Assembly: GCA_023458555.1 (NCBI GenBank)
Contig: JAEWYS010000001.1
Span: forward strand, 124,001-188,000
Direction: 5' to 3'
Origin: Bacteroidota bacterium
GTDB lineage: Bacteria; Bacteroidota; Bacteroidia; Cytophagales; Cytophagaceae
Length of the DNA stretch: 64,000 bases
Under the pieces are notes generated by a model. That model worked only from the letters and a program-made list of their open reading frames with translations. It was not told the DNA's origin and searched no databases. Positions 19,501 to 26,504 of this stretch are shown piece after piece. How positions within the stretch are numbered: position 1 is the first letter of the stretch; each line of letters begins with the position of its first letter. Position numbers and translations under genes: made by a program.

Positions 19501-20606
19501 TCGTAGGTAACCGTAGTCTGTCCGATGATAGGACAATTATTATCTTCGGCCGTAACAGTGAAATAGTACGATCCGCCGGTAGTTCCCGGAGGAACCTTCC
19601 AGCAAAACTCAGCATTAGGATTTGTTGAAGCCGGTTCGGGAGTAAATTCAGCACCGGGGATTCCCTGATTCCAGGAAAGCTTTACCTGCTGCCCGTCCGG
19701 ATCATGGGCACTGATTTGCATGCATATTTCTTCACCTGCACATACCTCAACGACTTGGGGTGTCAGGACAGGATTGGCATTGCTGAGATCCTGCGCGATC
19801 AGCTGAATATCTCTCATGACGCTGCCCACAAGCTGTCCGTCACGATATTCTTCAACCAATATAGCGGTTACGGATGTTTCCTGCCGGGTTGGGGAAATTA
19901 TGATGGCGCCACTTTGCGGATTGATGGAAAAAGGAGGGTTGGAAGTAAGCGGATTGGTAGCGCTAAACGGAGCTTTGTATTCTACAAGTCCATTCTTTTT
20001 TGAACGGGGGGTAATGGTTTTATAGACAATACGGTCCCCGTCTTCTTCCCTGACTCCCGGGCTAAGGTAGCTGCTCTCATTAATTGTAATAAATGATACA
20101 GGCATATTCCCGAACTCCGGAGAGTTATTGTTGTCAAAAGCCAGATTGTTAAGCCTTGCTTCGATATAAATACTTGTGGTCTGCGGATCGATAATATTGG
20201 TAATGCCGGCATTCCGGAATTCGTCGAGACGGCTCCAGCTGAAAACCCAGTCACTGCATTTGCCGGGAAGCTCGACTATGCCCTTATAGACATATCGTTC
20301 GATACCTATTTCCCGCCCTCCCTGGCATATCGAGGGCCGGCTTGGGCATACCGGACTTATTTCTTCCTTCGATACCGGGTTTACCCGGAATGAATTCTGA
20401 ATATTGCAGCTTAAGGAACCATAGTCAATCTGATATTGGGAAGCAACATTCTGCCCTGCACAATCCCGGTAAATGTCCAGTGTAAATTCATATCGGTTGC
20501 CACTTATATGTTTGTAAGAAATATCAGCGCCGACAATGTGGGTTGCGTAAGACCACCTCAATGTAAAAAGCAGAAATATGGGCGCCAAACATAAAAGTTT
20601 TTTCAT
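16545..20606 (-). CDS. PKD-repeat surface protein with T9SS type B (CHU_C) sorting domain
   Basis: 1353 residues with a signal peptide (KLLCLAPIFLLFTLRWSYA). Residues about 22-260 form an N-terminal domain (THIVGADISYKHISGNRYEF) seen in many Bacteroidota surface proteins, followed by a cadherin/Ig-like region (CAGEEICMQISAHDPDGQQ) and several PKD domains marked by WNWDFGDE, YWKWDFGNG, IFWDFGDM and WLWVWGDGDS. The final 85 residues (LLPNAFSPNNDGTNDGLYLF; FRIYNRWGELVFDA; IGSYVYYVRARD) are a gliding-motility-type C-terminal domain that directs T9SS export. First gene of the cargo-PorP-PorE operon. Many paired Cys suggest disulphides in the mature protein. Probably an adhesin or SprB-like filament; ligand unknown. 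Confidence 0.93.
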   Translation of the reverse strand: MKKLLCLAPIFLLFTLRWSYATHIVGADISYKHISGNRYEFTLDIYRDCAGQNVASQYQIDYGSLSCNIQNSFRVNPVSKEEISPVCPSRPSICQGGREIGIERYVYKGIVELPGKCSDWVFSWSRLDEFRNAGITNIIDPQTTSIYIEARLNNLAFDNNNSPEFGNMPVSFITINESSYLSPGVREEDGDRIVYKTITPRSKKNGLVEYKAPFSATNPLTSNPPFSINPQSGAIIISPTRQETSVTAILVEEYRDGQLVGSVMRDIQLIAQDLSNANPVLTPQVVEVCAGEEICMQISAHDPDGQQVKLSWNQGIPGAEFTPEPASTNPNAEFCWKVPPGTTGGSYYFTVTAEDNNCPIIGQTTVTYEIKVNALPKVTLPESEAIPCNTTKEIIPTITRGREPYTYLWNTGETTPTITKGSGYYFLKVTDANGCSDSSITFNLRSSAKADFSFPILCALDQIGFSDKSTSSNGSIVKWNWDFGDEDSGEDNYSTLQNPTHAFTKGGVYHVSLDVEDTEGCKSSITKEVKVCDKPEADFIPLDSCKHKRLYLRDASTAEICGIKEYIVTVNNMPVYRERFGIGYRRPIYYPGNPGYINTEWTPSDTGWHTVTVTIINEYNCTSTLSKDVYIHDNPYGQILEPSQFFQCDNPQTVFHLRDTTGGTSPVRFEWSTGERNIDSIVVETIDTISVRIYDKYGCDTIIQRFVMDPIDAYYLPSLYCNENDSLLFTDRSYSHWGIEYWKWDFGNGIIKEFTENGGVQKYRYPVDGVYTATLTIRDKTQCERSYDHEIKQTLPVEHFVVAPTIMCSYDTIILESPRGEYIDSLVWRVNNNLIVRADNDSSSRQTVRLKRNDNGEFYYDLTYNFPSDSAGKSYIFSLQMMYNRLLDRDTLSCWRIFRDTVDIFEHFSMDTELVGGCTDDTLRLNSDLISGSPASDMKWKVEKYLHSHDGDGDHYEFIDEFSKDTIFFLSDPGLYRLSYSATNTDGCTYTKSEMKSIGKMPDPIICPENLCVNRETYFFYTCQAVEEGMVDDIFWDFGDMHADPENQTSTGLTPFHIYSQEGTYNVYVELINNTYNCRRDTVMPVQIYPLPVPDFTALDPVCAGQPVRFFDQSATTVDGSTIDRLTWILDVNDTSYARNPVHIYEKEGVYDVKLYVTDSVSQCADTVIKSVVVNPVPRAGFHYIENELITQRPVQFFDESTGAIRWLWVWGDGDSLTITDPDNNNPEHTYSAAFSEVAIHQVVYNEFGCSDTAFKKLDLKVYLLLPNAFSPNNDGTNDGLYLFYKGIEELLEFRIYNRWGELVFDAGNDLNAIWDGTFRGSEQPIGSYVYYVRARDYHQEIITQSGKIALIR

Positions 20607-20646
20607 TCTGTTTGGATTAGGTTAAAAACAGATTTAGGATTTATAA

Positions 20647-20654
20647 CAAAAGTA
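20647..20654 (-). promoter_or_regulatory. Candidate -7 element of the cargo-PorP-PorE operon
   Basis: On the minus strand the bases read TACTTTTG, matching TAnnTTTG, 41 bp before the start of the PKD gene. The nearest TTG is 16 bp upstream rather than 19, so the match is imperfect. Confidence 0.35.
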
Positions 20655-20681
20655 TGAAAAAATGACGATACAAAAGAAATA

Positions 20682-20704
20682 CTTTAGCTCCTTAGGAGCT
20701 AAAG
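20682..20704 (-). terminator. Hairpin, probable terminator of the 20739 gene
   Basis: CTTTAGCTCC (20682-20691) pairs perfectly with GGAGCTAAAG (20695-20704) around a 3-base loop. On the minus strand it is followed by TATTTCTTTTG, moderately U-rich. It separates the small basic exported protein gene from the cargo operon. Confidence 0.6.
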
Positions 20705-20738
20705 ATAAATTCATAAGATGTAAATTGTCTTTAATTAT

Positions 20739-21059
20739 TTATATATCTTTTTTCGTATAGGTAACCGATTTGCCCGCTTTTTTATTACGTTTTCCCAGAA
20801 TCACGGGAAACTTTCTCTGTACACGTATATCTTTTTGGTTTTTACGTTGCTGTTTTCGCTGTTCTTTCATTTGAGCCCGGGCTATGGCTTGTTCATATTT
20901 CCAGTTTTCCCGCCGGATTTTTCGGTCTTTAGGGGGAAGTTGCCTTGATTTTAGACGGAATTCCCGTCTTGATACTTTTCCGTCATCCACTATTTGCTGG
21001 GCGGTACTTTTATAACTTAACAAGCAAACCAGTCCCATTACAACCAACACACTTTTCAT
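20739..21059 (-). CDS. Small basic exported protein upstream of the T9SS cargo operon
   Basis: 106 residues from the start MKSVLVVMGLVCLLSYKSTAQ, a good signal peptide with cleavage near residue 20. The same frame is open to 21182, with further ATGs at 21095 and 21182; the 21095 start (MNRFIIRSNCRAM) would also give a plausible signal peptide. The mature part is strongly basic (EFRLKSRQLPPKDRKIRREN; MKEQRKQQRKNQKDIRVQRK). No domain is recognised. It resembles in size, export signal and charge the gene at 12699-13037, though the sequences do not align obviously. Divergent from the TraB-family gene and followed by a hairpin terminator. Confidence 0.65.
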   Translation of the reverse strand: MKSVLVVMGLVCLLSYKSTAQQIVDDGKVSRREFRLKSRQLPPKDRKIRRENWKYEQAIARAQMKEQRKQQRKNQKDIRVQRKFPVILGKRNKKAGKSVTYTKKDI

Positions 21060-21203
21060 AGCCCTACAGTTACTTCTAATAATAAACCGGTTCATCTTCT
21101 TTTTTGTTAAGAAGACAGGAGAACCGCACTTTTTAAACATGGCAGAAGCTCGCTTCTGAAATATTCTATGGCATATTTTCAATTGAAATCATAGCTTTGC
21201 ACT

Positions 21204-22103
21204 ATGCTAACGAATGCGAAAAAGTATTTGCTGATCATTTTCTGTCTGTTTCGGGTTTTTTCCGGTCTGGGGCAGGGTTCTTCTATTCTGTGGGAAATCT
21301 CAGGCAATGGTTTACAAACTTCCTCCTATCTGATGGGAACTATTCATATCAGTGATAGCCGTGTTTTTGAATGGAATGACAGCCTGATGATCTGCTTTGA
21401 GCGATGCGAAGTAATGGCCGGTGAGCTGCAGATGAATGATATAAAGCCTCAGGAGCTTGCTGCAGCTATAAAAATGCCCGGAGATACCACTCTTATGTCG
21501 CTTATCGGAAAAAAAGAATACAAAAGAGTGAAAAAATATGTAAAAAAGCAGTGTGGGGTAATGGTTTCTATGGTTATAAACAAGATCAAGCCCGTATATA
21601 CCATGCTTTTTATCAGCCAGGGAAAATCAGGACAGCAACCGGAAAATAACGAGGCTGGAGAAGCGCTCGATCTGTATTTGCAAAATCTGGCTCTGGAACG
21701 GGGGATGAACGTGATGGGGCTTGAGACTCCCCGGGAGCAGCTTCAGGCCCTTGAAGTAATGTCGCTTGCTGAGCAGGCTGATTTATTGCTTGAAAGTCTT
21801 AAAGGGACAGAGGAGCCGGCTTATAATCCGCTGGAAGCCATGATTCAGGCTTACCTGATGCAGGATCTGGACAGTCTTTACCGTTTGTTTGTTGAGGAAA
21901 GCCTTCCTGAAAAGCTTATGGAATCTCTGATTTACAGGCGAAATGCCGTCATGTTTGACCGAATGATTCCTCTCATGCGGCAGAGTCCGGCTTTTATTGC
22001 TGTAGGGGCTGCGCATCTGCCCGGAGATAAAGGCCTTCTTGCTTTGCTTGTCAGGGAAGGCTTTATCATAAGACCGGTAAATTGCCGTGCAACTGTCGAT
22101 TAG
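21204..22103 (+). CDS. TraB/GumN-family protein, exported
   Basis: 299 residues with an N-terminal signal peptide (YLLIIFCLFRVFSGLGQ). The family marks are present in order: LWEISGNGLQTSSYLMGTIH near residues 28-48 with the GTIH motif, a middle helical region, GLETPREQL near 172, and AVGAAHLPGDKGLLALL near 272 with the AxGAxHL motif. TraB/GumN proteins (Tiki-like fold) are proposed metal-dependent proteases acting outside the cytoplasm; in bacteria the substrate is unknown. Start chosen because the signal peptide begins there. It is 37 bp upstream of tex on the same strand, so the two may be co-transcribed. Confidence 0.85.
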   Translation: MLTNAKKYLLIIFCLFRVFSGLGQGSSILWEISGNGLQTSSYLMGTIHISDSRVFEWNDSLMICFERCEVMAGELQMNDIKPQELAAAIKMPGDTTLMSLIGKKEYKRVKKYVKKQCGVMVSMVINKIKPVYTMLFISQGKSGQQPENNEAGEALDLYLQNLALERGMNVMGLETPREQLQALEVMSLAEQADLLLESLKGTEEPAYNPLEAMIQAYLMQDLDSLYRLFVEESLPEKLMESLIYRRNAVMFDRMIPLMRQSPAFIAVGAAHLPGDKGLLALLVREGFIIRPVNCRATVD

Positions 22104-22140
22104 GTTTTTGTTTTGATTGTTTAAAATATAACACAGTAAA

Positions 22141-24405
22141 GTGGAGAAAAATTATTCTGCAATTATTGCTGAGGAACTCAGCATCCGGGAAGTACAAGTA
22201 GAGGCAACTATCAAACTGCTGGACGAAGGCGCAACAGTTCCCTTTATTTCCAGATATCGAAAAGAAGTGACTGGTAGTCTGGACGAGGTGGCCATAACGG
22301 CAATCAGGGAACGAAATCAGCAGCTGATTGATCTTGATAAAAGGAGAGAAGCTATTCTGAAGTCCTTGAATGAGCAAAATGTGCTTTCTGAGGAATTGAG
22401 AGAAAAGGTCAATAAAGCCGTGACTATGTCCGAACTGGAAGATATTTATCTCCCATATAAGCCTAAAAGGCGTACCAGAGCTACAATTGCAAAAGAAAAA
22501 GGACTGGAACCACTGGCTGATCTTATTTTTGCACAGGAGCTGAATGATCTGGAAAGTTTAGCCAGCCAGTATATCAATGCGGAAAAAGGTGTGGAAAGTA
22601 TTGAGGAAGCGCTTGCCGGCGCCCGGGATATTATTGCCGAAAAGGTAAATGAGGACGGAGAAGCCAGAAGCAAAGTACGGGAGCTGTTCTACAAGAAGGG
22701 CAGGATACGATCTTCGGTGATCCCCGGTAAAGAGGAAGAAGGACAAAAATATAAAGATTACTTTGAATGGGAAGAAGCGATCGATAAAATCCCTTCGCAT
22801 CGTATGCTGGCTATGAGACGGGGTGAGAAGGAGATGATTCTTAGTCTTGAGATTGCTCCGGAAGATGAAGAGACGCTGGGTATTCTTGAGAGGCAATTTG
22901 TCCGAGGCAGAGGAGTAGCAGCCGAACAGGTGCAGCTGGCAGTGAAGGATAGCTATAAGAGGCTTTTGAAACCCTCTATGGAGACCGAGGTAAGACTTGG
23001 ATCCAAAGGTAAAGCGGATGAAGAAGCGATAAGAGTTTTTGCGGCCAATGCAAAGCAATTGCTGATGGCTCCTCCGCTTGGTCAAAAGAATGTGCTGGCT
23101 ATTGATCCCGGATTCAGAACAGGTTGTAAAGTTGTTGTATTGGACCGGCAGGGAAAATTGCTGCATTATGAGGCTATTTTCCCAAATGAACCTCAGAAGC
23201 AGATTGCGAAGTCTGAAGCATCGATTAAACACTTATGCCAGGAGTATGATGTAGAGGCGATTGCTATTGGTAACGGAACGGCAAGCCGTGAGACCGAAGC
23301 TTTCGTAAAGAAGTCCGGGATACCTGTCTCTATACCGGTTATAGTAGTGAATGAAAGTGGTGCGTCCATCTATAGTGCCTCCGATGTTGCCAGAGCAGAA
23401 TTTCCTGATCATGACGTAACTGTAAGAGGAGCTGTTTCGATCGGACGAAGACTGATGGATCCCCTGGCTGAGCTGGTAAAGATTGATCCAAAATCAATAG
23501 GGGTGGGCCAGTATCAGCATGATGTGGATCAGAACGGGTTGAAAAATATACTTACTGATACCGTTATGAGCTGTGTAAATGCAGTGGGGGTAGAGGTAAA
23601 TACGGCCAGTAAGGAAATTCTTACCTATATCTCAGGGCTCGGGCCGACACTGGCTCAGAATATAATTGACTATCGCAATCAGAACGGTCCGTTTAAATCA
23701 AGGGAAGCGTTGAAAAAGGTGCCAAGAATGGGCGATAAGGCATATGAGCAGGCCGCTGGTTTTCTCCGTATCCGGGAATCAGCGCATCCGCTGGATTCAA
23801 GCGCGGTGCACCCGGAGACCTATAACATAGTGGAAAGAATGGCCGAAGACCTGAATGTGGATGTAAAAGCCTTGCTGGAACAAAAAGAGCTACGTCAGAA
23901 AATTAATATAAAAAATTATGTAACGGATACCGTAGGTATGCCTACGTTATTGGATATACTTTCTGAGCTTGACAAACCCGGCAGAGACCCAAGAGAAAAG
24001 TTCGAGATTTTTCAGTTTGCTGAAGGAATCGAGAAAATGGATGATTTGCGCTTGGGGATGAAATTGCCGGGAATCGTAACGAATATAACAAAGTTTGGAG
24101 TATTTGTAGATATCGGAGTGCACCAGGACGGTCTTGTTCATATAAGCCATCTGGCTAACAAATTTGTTGCGGATCCTGCAGAGGTGGTGAAAGTACATCA
24201 GCCGGTTCAGGTTACCGTATTGGAAGTAGATATACCGAGAAAACGGATTAGTCTTTCTATGCGTGATGATGCTGCGGCAAGCAGTCCTAAAGAAAAGGGA
24301 AAGGCTTCTTCATCAGACAGTAAGACTGCCAAAAGGAATGAGAAAGAAGTAGAAGGCGACTTGCAAAGCAAGCTGGCAATGCTGAAGGGAAAATTTAAAA
24401 ATTAA
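22141..24405 (+). CDS. tex: Tex family RNA-binding transcription accessory protein
   Basis: 754 residues, the usual length for Tex. It starts with GTG; no in-frame ATG precedes the conserved N-terminus (EKNYSAIIAEELSIREVQV). Domains in order: helical Tex N-terminal region (1-190), central helices, YqgF/RNase H-like domain from about 317 (VLAIDPGFRTGCKVVVLD), helix-hairpin-helix near 497 (ISGLGPTLAQNIIDYRN), and an S1 RNA-binding domain from about 639 (GIVTNITKFGVFVDIGVHQD). A charged Ser/Lys-rich tail closes the protein. Tex binds nucleic acids and affects transcription and RNA handling; the precise role is not settled in Bacteroidota. A GAAA-loop terminator follows 22 bp after the stop. Confidence 0.96.
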   Translation: MEKNYSAIIAEELSIREVQVEATIKLLDEGATVPFISRYRKEVTGSLDEVAITAIRERNQQLIDLDKRREAILKSLNEQNVLSEELREKVNKAVTMSELEDIYLPYKPKRRTRATIAKEKGLEPLADLIFAQELNDLESLASQYINAEKGVESIEEALAGARDIIAEKVNEDGEARSKVRELFYKKGRIRSSVIPGKEEEGQKYKDYFEWEEAIDKIPSHRMLAMRRGEKEMILSLEIAPEDEETLGILERQFVRGRGVAAEQVQLAVKDSYKRLLKPSMETEVRLGSKGKADEEAIRVFAANAKQLLMAPPLGQKNVLAIDPGFRTGCKVVVLDRQGKLLHYEAIFPNEPQKQIAKSEASIKHLCQEYDVEAIAIGNGTASRETEAFVKKSGIPVSIPVIVVNESGASIYSASDVARAEFPDHDVTVRGAVSIGRRLMDPLAELVKIDPKSIGVGQYQHDVDQNGLKNILTDTVMSCVNAVGVEVNTASKEILTYISGLGPTLAQNIIDYRNQNGPFKSREALKKVPRMGDKAYEQAAGFLRIRESAHPLDSSAVHPETYNIVERMAEDLNVDVKALLEQKELRQKINIKNYVTDTVGMPTLLDILSELDKPGRDPREKFEIFQFAEGIEKMDDLRLGMKLPGIVTNITKFGVFVDIGVHQDGLVHISHLANKFVADPAEVVKVHQPVQVTVLEVDIPRKRISLSMRDDAAASSPKEKGKASSSDSKTAKRNEKEVEGDLQSKLAMLKGKFKN

Positions 24406-24426
24406 CCGGATAAAAGGAGGTAAAGT

Positions 24427-24458
24427 AAAAAGCACAGAATGAAAATTCTGTGCTTTTT
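24427..24458. terminator. Bidirectional terminator between tex and a small lipoprotein gene
   Basis: AAAAAGCACAGAAT (24427-24440) pairs perfectly with ATTCTGTGCTTTTT (24445-24458) around a GAAA loop. The A/T ends of the stem provide a T-run on both strands, so it can end tex (+) and the convergent lipoprotein gene (-). Confidence 0.93.
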
Positions 24459-24469
24459 GCTTTTATGAT

Positions 24470-24595
24470 TTAAACTCTTTCAGATTCAGTTTTAACTTCT
24501 TTTACATCCTTCTTCATGTAAGTAGGACATGTATAATGACGGCAGGACGAAAATCCAATAACAACCAAAGCAAATAAGAATAGTCTAAGTTTCAT
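24470..24595 (-). CDS. Very small lipoprotein (41 residues)
   Basis: A short ORF reading MKLRLFLFALVVIGFSSCRH and continuing YTCPTYMKKDVKEVKTESERV to a TAA stop. The basic start, hydrophobic core and lipobox GFSSC (Cys at 18) predict a lipoprotein whose mature part is only about 24 residues. It stands alone between tex and pgk and has the tex terminator immediately downstream, which suggests real expression. Comparable tiny lipoproteins with a CPTY-like start occur in Cytophagia to my recollection; function unknown. Confidence 0.7.
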   Translation of the reverse strand: MKLRLFLFALVVIGFSSCRHYTCPTYMKKDVKEVKTESERV

Positions 24596-24730
24596 GATCA
24601 ATAACGTTTAGGTAATAGCACTTGATTTATCGTTTCAATTACGCATTCTTAATGTCAAAGTTACAATAAAAAAACAACAAATCCTTTATTCAATTGTTAA
24701 TTTTTCATTAATAAATGATTGACTTGTATT

Positions 24731-24767
24731 ATTCAAAGACTCTTCTTAAAACGAAGAGTCTTTGAAT
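24731..24767 (-). terminator. Probable terminator of pgk
   Basis: A 15-bp perfect stem, ATTCAAAGACTCTTC (24731-24745) with GAAGAGTCTTTGAAT (24753-24767), and a 7-base loop, 14 bp downstream of the pgk stop. The T-run on the minus strand is weak; the plus side is more T-rich. Confidence 0.75.
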
Positions 24768-24780
24768 TTGTTTCCATTTT

Positions 24781-25965
24781 TTATTGCAGAGCAGCGACAC
24801 CTGGCAATGTTTTACCTTCCATATATTCCAGAAGGGCTCCGCCGCCGGTTGATACATAGGAAACTTCATTGCCAAAACCGAGATTGTTAATCGCAGATGC
24901 GGAATCTCCGCCTCCGATTAAAGAAAATGCTCCGTTTTGCGTAGCTTTTACGACAGCTTTTGCTACAGCTACTGTGCCTTTTTCAAAGCTTGTCATTTCA
25001 AATACGCCCATCGGACCATTCCAAAGGACAGTTTTTGAGTTTGCGACGATTTCTGAAAACTTTGCTGCTGTTTTTGGTCCGATATCAAGTCCCATCCAGT
25101 CATCTTTAATGTTTTTGCTGTCTGATACTTCTATATTGGCATTGTTGTCAAACTTGTCTGCAATAACGGTATCTTCAGGAAGAATAAGATTTACACCTTT
25201 GTCCTTTGCTTTTTGAATTAATTCTTTTGCAAGGTCAACTTTATCGAGCTCAACGATAGAGGTGCCGATATTTCCTCCCAATGCCTTGGTAAAAGTATAG
25301 GACATACCACCGCCGATAATAAGGTTGTCAACTTTATCAAGAAGACGTTCAATGATAAGAATTTTGTCAGATATTTTGGCTCCGCCCATAATTGCCGTAT
25401 AGGGCTTTTGCGCATTACCAAGCACTTTTTCAGCATTATCAAGCTCTGCCTGCATGACATAACCACAGACTTTGTCAGTAAAAAACTGTGCGATGACAGC
25501 GGTAGATGCATGTGCTCTGTGCGCAGTTCCAAAAGCGTCATTGACATATACATCTCCGTATTGAGCCAGCTTTTGCGCAAAGTCTTTATCACCTTTTTCT
25601 TCTTCTTTATAAAAACGAAGATTTTCGAGAAGAAGAATTTCTCCCGGTTTCAGAGATGCAGCCAGTTTTTTCGCTTCATCACCGATACAGTCGGGGGCAA
25701 AGTGTACAGTGGTCTTAAACGTATTTTCAAGATAGTTGATCAGGTGCTTCAGCGAATATTTTTCGGAAGGTCCATCCTTCGGGCGTCCAAGATGTGACAT
25801 GAGAATGGCAGATCCCCCGTCCTTTAAAATTTTGTTAACAGTAGGAATTACAGCTTTTAGTCTGGTATCATCCGTTATCTCAAACTTTTCATTCAGTGGC
25901 ACATTGAAGTCGACTCGTATAAGCGCTTTTTTTCCGGAAAAATTATAGGTGTCTACTGTTTTCAT
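24781..25965 (-). CDS. pgk: Phosphoglycerate kinase
   Basis: 394 residues, the normal length. It transfers phosphate from 1,3-bisphosphoglycerate to ADP in glycolysis. Conserved elements: RVDFNVPLNEKFEITDDTR near the start, SHLGRPKDGPSEKYSL (substrate-binding HLGRP), LLENLRFYKEEEKGD, MGGAKISDKI, and the C-terminal IGGGDSASAINNLGF nucleotide-binding loop and STGGGALLEYMEG. Cytosolic, single-gene unit flanked by hairpins on both sides. Confidence 0.98.
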   Translation of the reverse strand: MKTVDTYNFSGKKALIRVDFNVPLNEKFEITDDTRLKAVIPTVNKILKDGGSAILMSHLGRPKDGPSEKYSLKHLINYLENTFKTTVHFAPDCIGDEAKKLAASLKPGEILLLENLRFYKEEEKGDKDFAQKLAQYGDVYVNDAFGTAHRAHASTAVIAQFFTDKVCGYVMQAELDNAEKVLGNAQKPYTAIMGGAKISDKILIIERLLDKVDNLIIGGGMSYTFTKALGGNIGTSIVELDKVDLAKELIQKAKDKGVNLILPEDTVIADKFDNNANIEVSDSKNIKDDWMGLDIGPKTAAKFSEIVANSKTVLWNGPMGVFEMTSFEKGTVAVAKAVVKATQNGAFSLIGGGDSASAINNLGFGNEVSYVSTGGGALLEYMEGKTLPGVAALQ

Positions 25966-26005
25966 TATTTTTTTATTTGATAAAAAAGATCGTTCGTAAA
26001 AATAA

Positions 26006-26036
26006 AAAAAAGGCGGAATAAGTTGCCGCCTTTTTT
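26006..26036 (-). terminator. Terminator of the ferredoxin gene
   Basis: An A-run plus GGCGG (26006-26016) pairs with CCGCC plus a T-run (26026-26036). It lies 21 bp after the ferredoxin stop on the minus strand and before the pgk start; the sequence is nearly symmetrical. Confidence 0.85.
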
Positions 26037-26057
26037 AGTAAAATGATTTTTTATAAA

Positions 26058-26405
26058 CTATTCCCCGTGCATCCAGGCTTTTTTAGCCAGCAGCTCTTCA
26101 TCACTTTCTCTCATATCCGGATCGTCAACGCAACAGTCAACAGGGCATACAGCAGCACATTGCGGCTCCTCGTGAAATCCGGCACATTCTGTACATTTGC
26201 TGGATACAATATAGTAAAACTCTTCGGAAAGCGGCTCCATAAATGTTCCTGCATCCATGGTAGATCCATCTTCCAGCTCAATTTCTGATAACTGAGTACC
26301 AGCTGCGTAGTTCCATTGAGCTCCACCCTCATAGATAGCTGTATTAGGGCATTCCGGCTCGCAGGCTCCGCAATTGATACACTCGTCCGTAATCATTATA
26401 GCCAT
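26058..26405 (-). CDS. 2[4Fe-4S] ferredoxin (YfhL-like, Allochromatium type)
   Basis: 115 residues. The first cluster motif C-x2-C-x2-C-x3-C is ECINCGACEPECP (Cys 9, 12, 15, 19). The second, KCTECAGFHEEPQCAAVCP, is C-x2-C-x8-C-x3-C, the expanded loop typical of YfhL/Allochromatium-type ferredoxins. A 35-residue acidic insertion (about 27-65) separates the two clusters. It carries electrons at low potential in the cytoplasm. Divergent from the LuxC-like acyl-CoA reductase; the two are often neighbours in Bacteroidota. Expressed from the consensus promoter at 26437-26466. Confidence 0.93.
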   Translation of the reverse strand: MAIMITDECINCGACEPECPNTAIYEGGAQWNYAAGTQLSEIELEDGSTMDAGTFMEPLSEEFYYIVSSKCTECAGFHEEPQCAAVCPVDCCVDDPDMRESDEELLAKKAWMHGE

Positions 26406-26436
26406 AGTATTGCCTTTTTCAGTTTAATTGAAGGAA

Positions 26437-26466
26437 CAAAATTAGGGACAAAATGATTCGTAACAA
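26437..26466 (-). promoter_or_regulatory. Consensus Bacteroidota promoter of the ferredoxin gene
   Basis: On the minus strand TTG (26464-26466) is followed after exactly 19 bases by TAATTTTG (26437-26444), a perfect TTG-N19-TAnnTTTG. Transcription should start near 26430, giving a leader of about 25 bases. Confidence 0.8.
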
Positions 26467-26504
26467 ACTTTAATTAGTGATTTTTGCTTTATTTTGTCTC
26501 TTAT

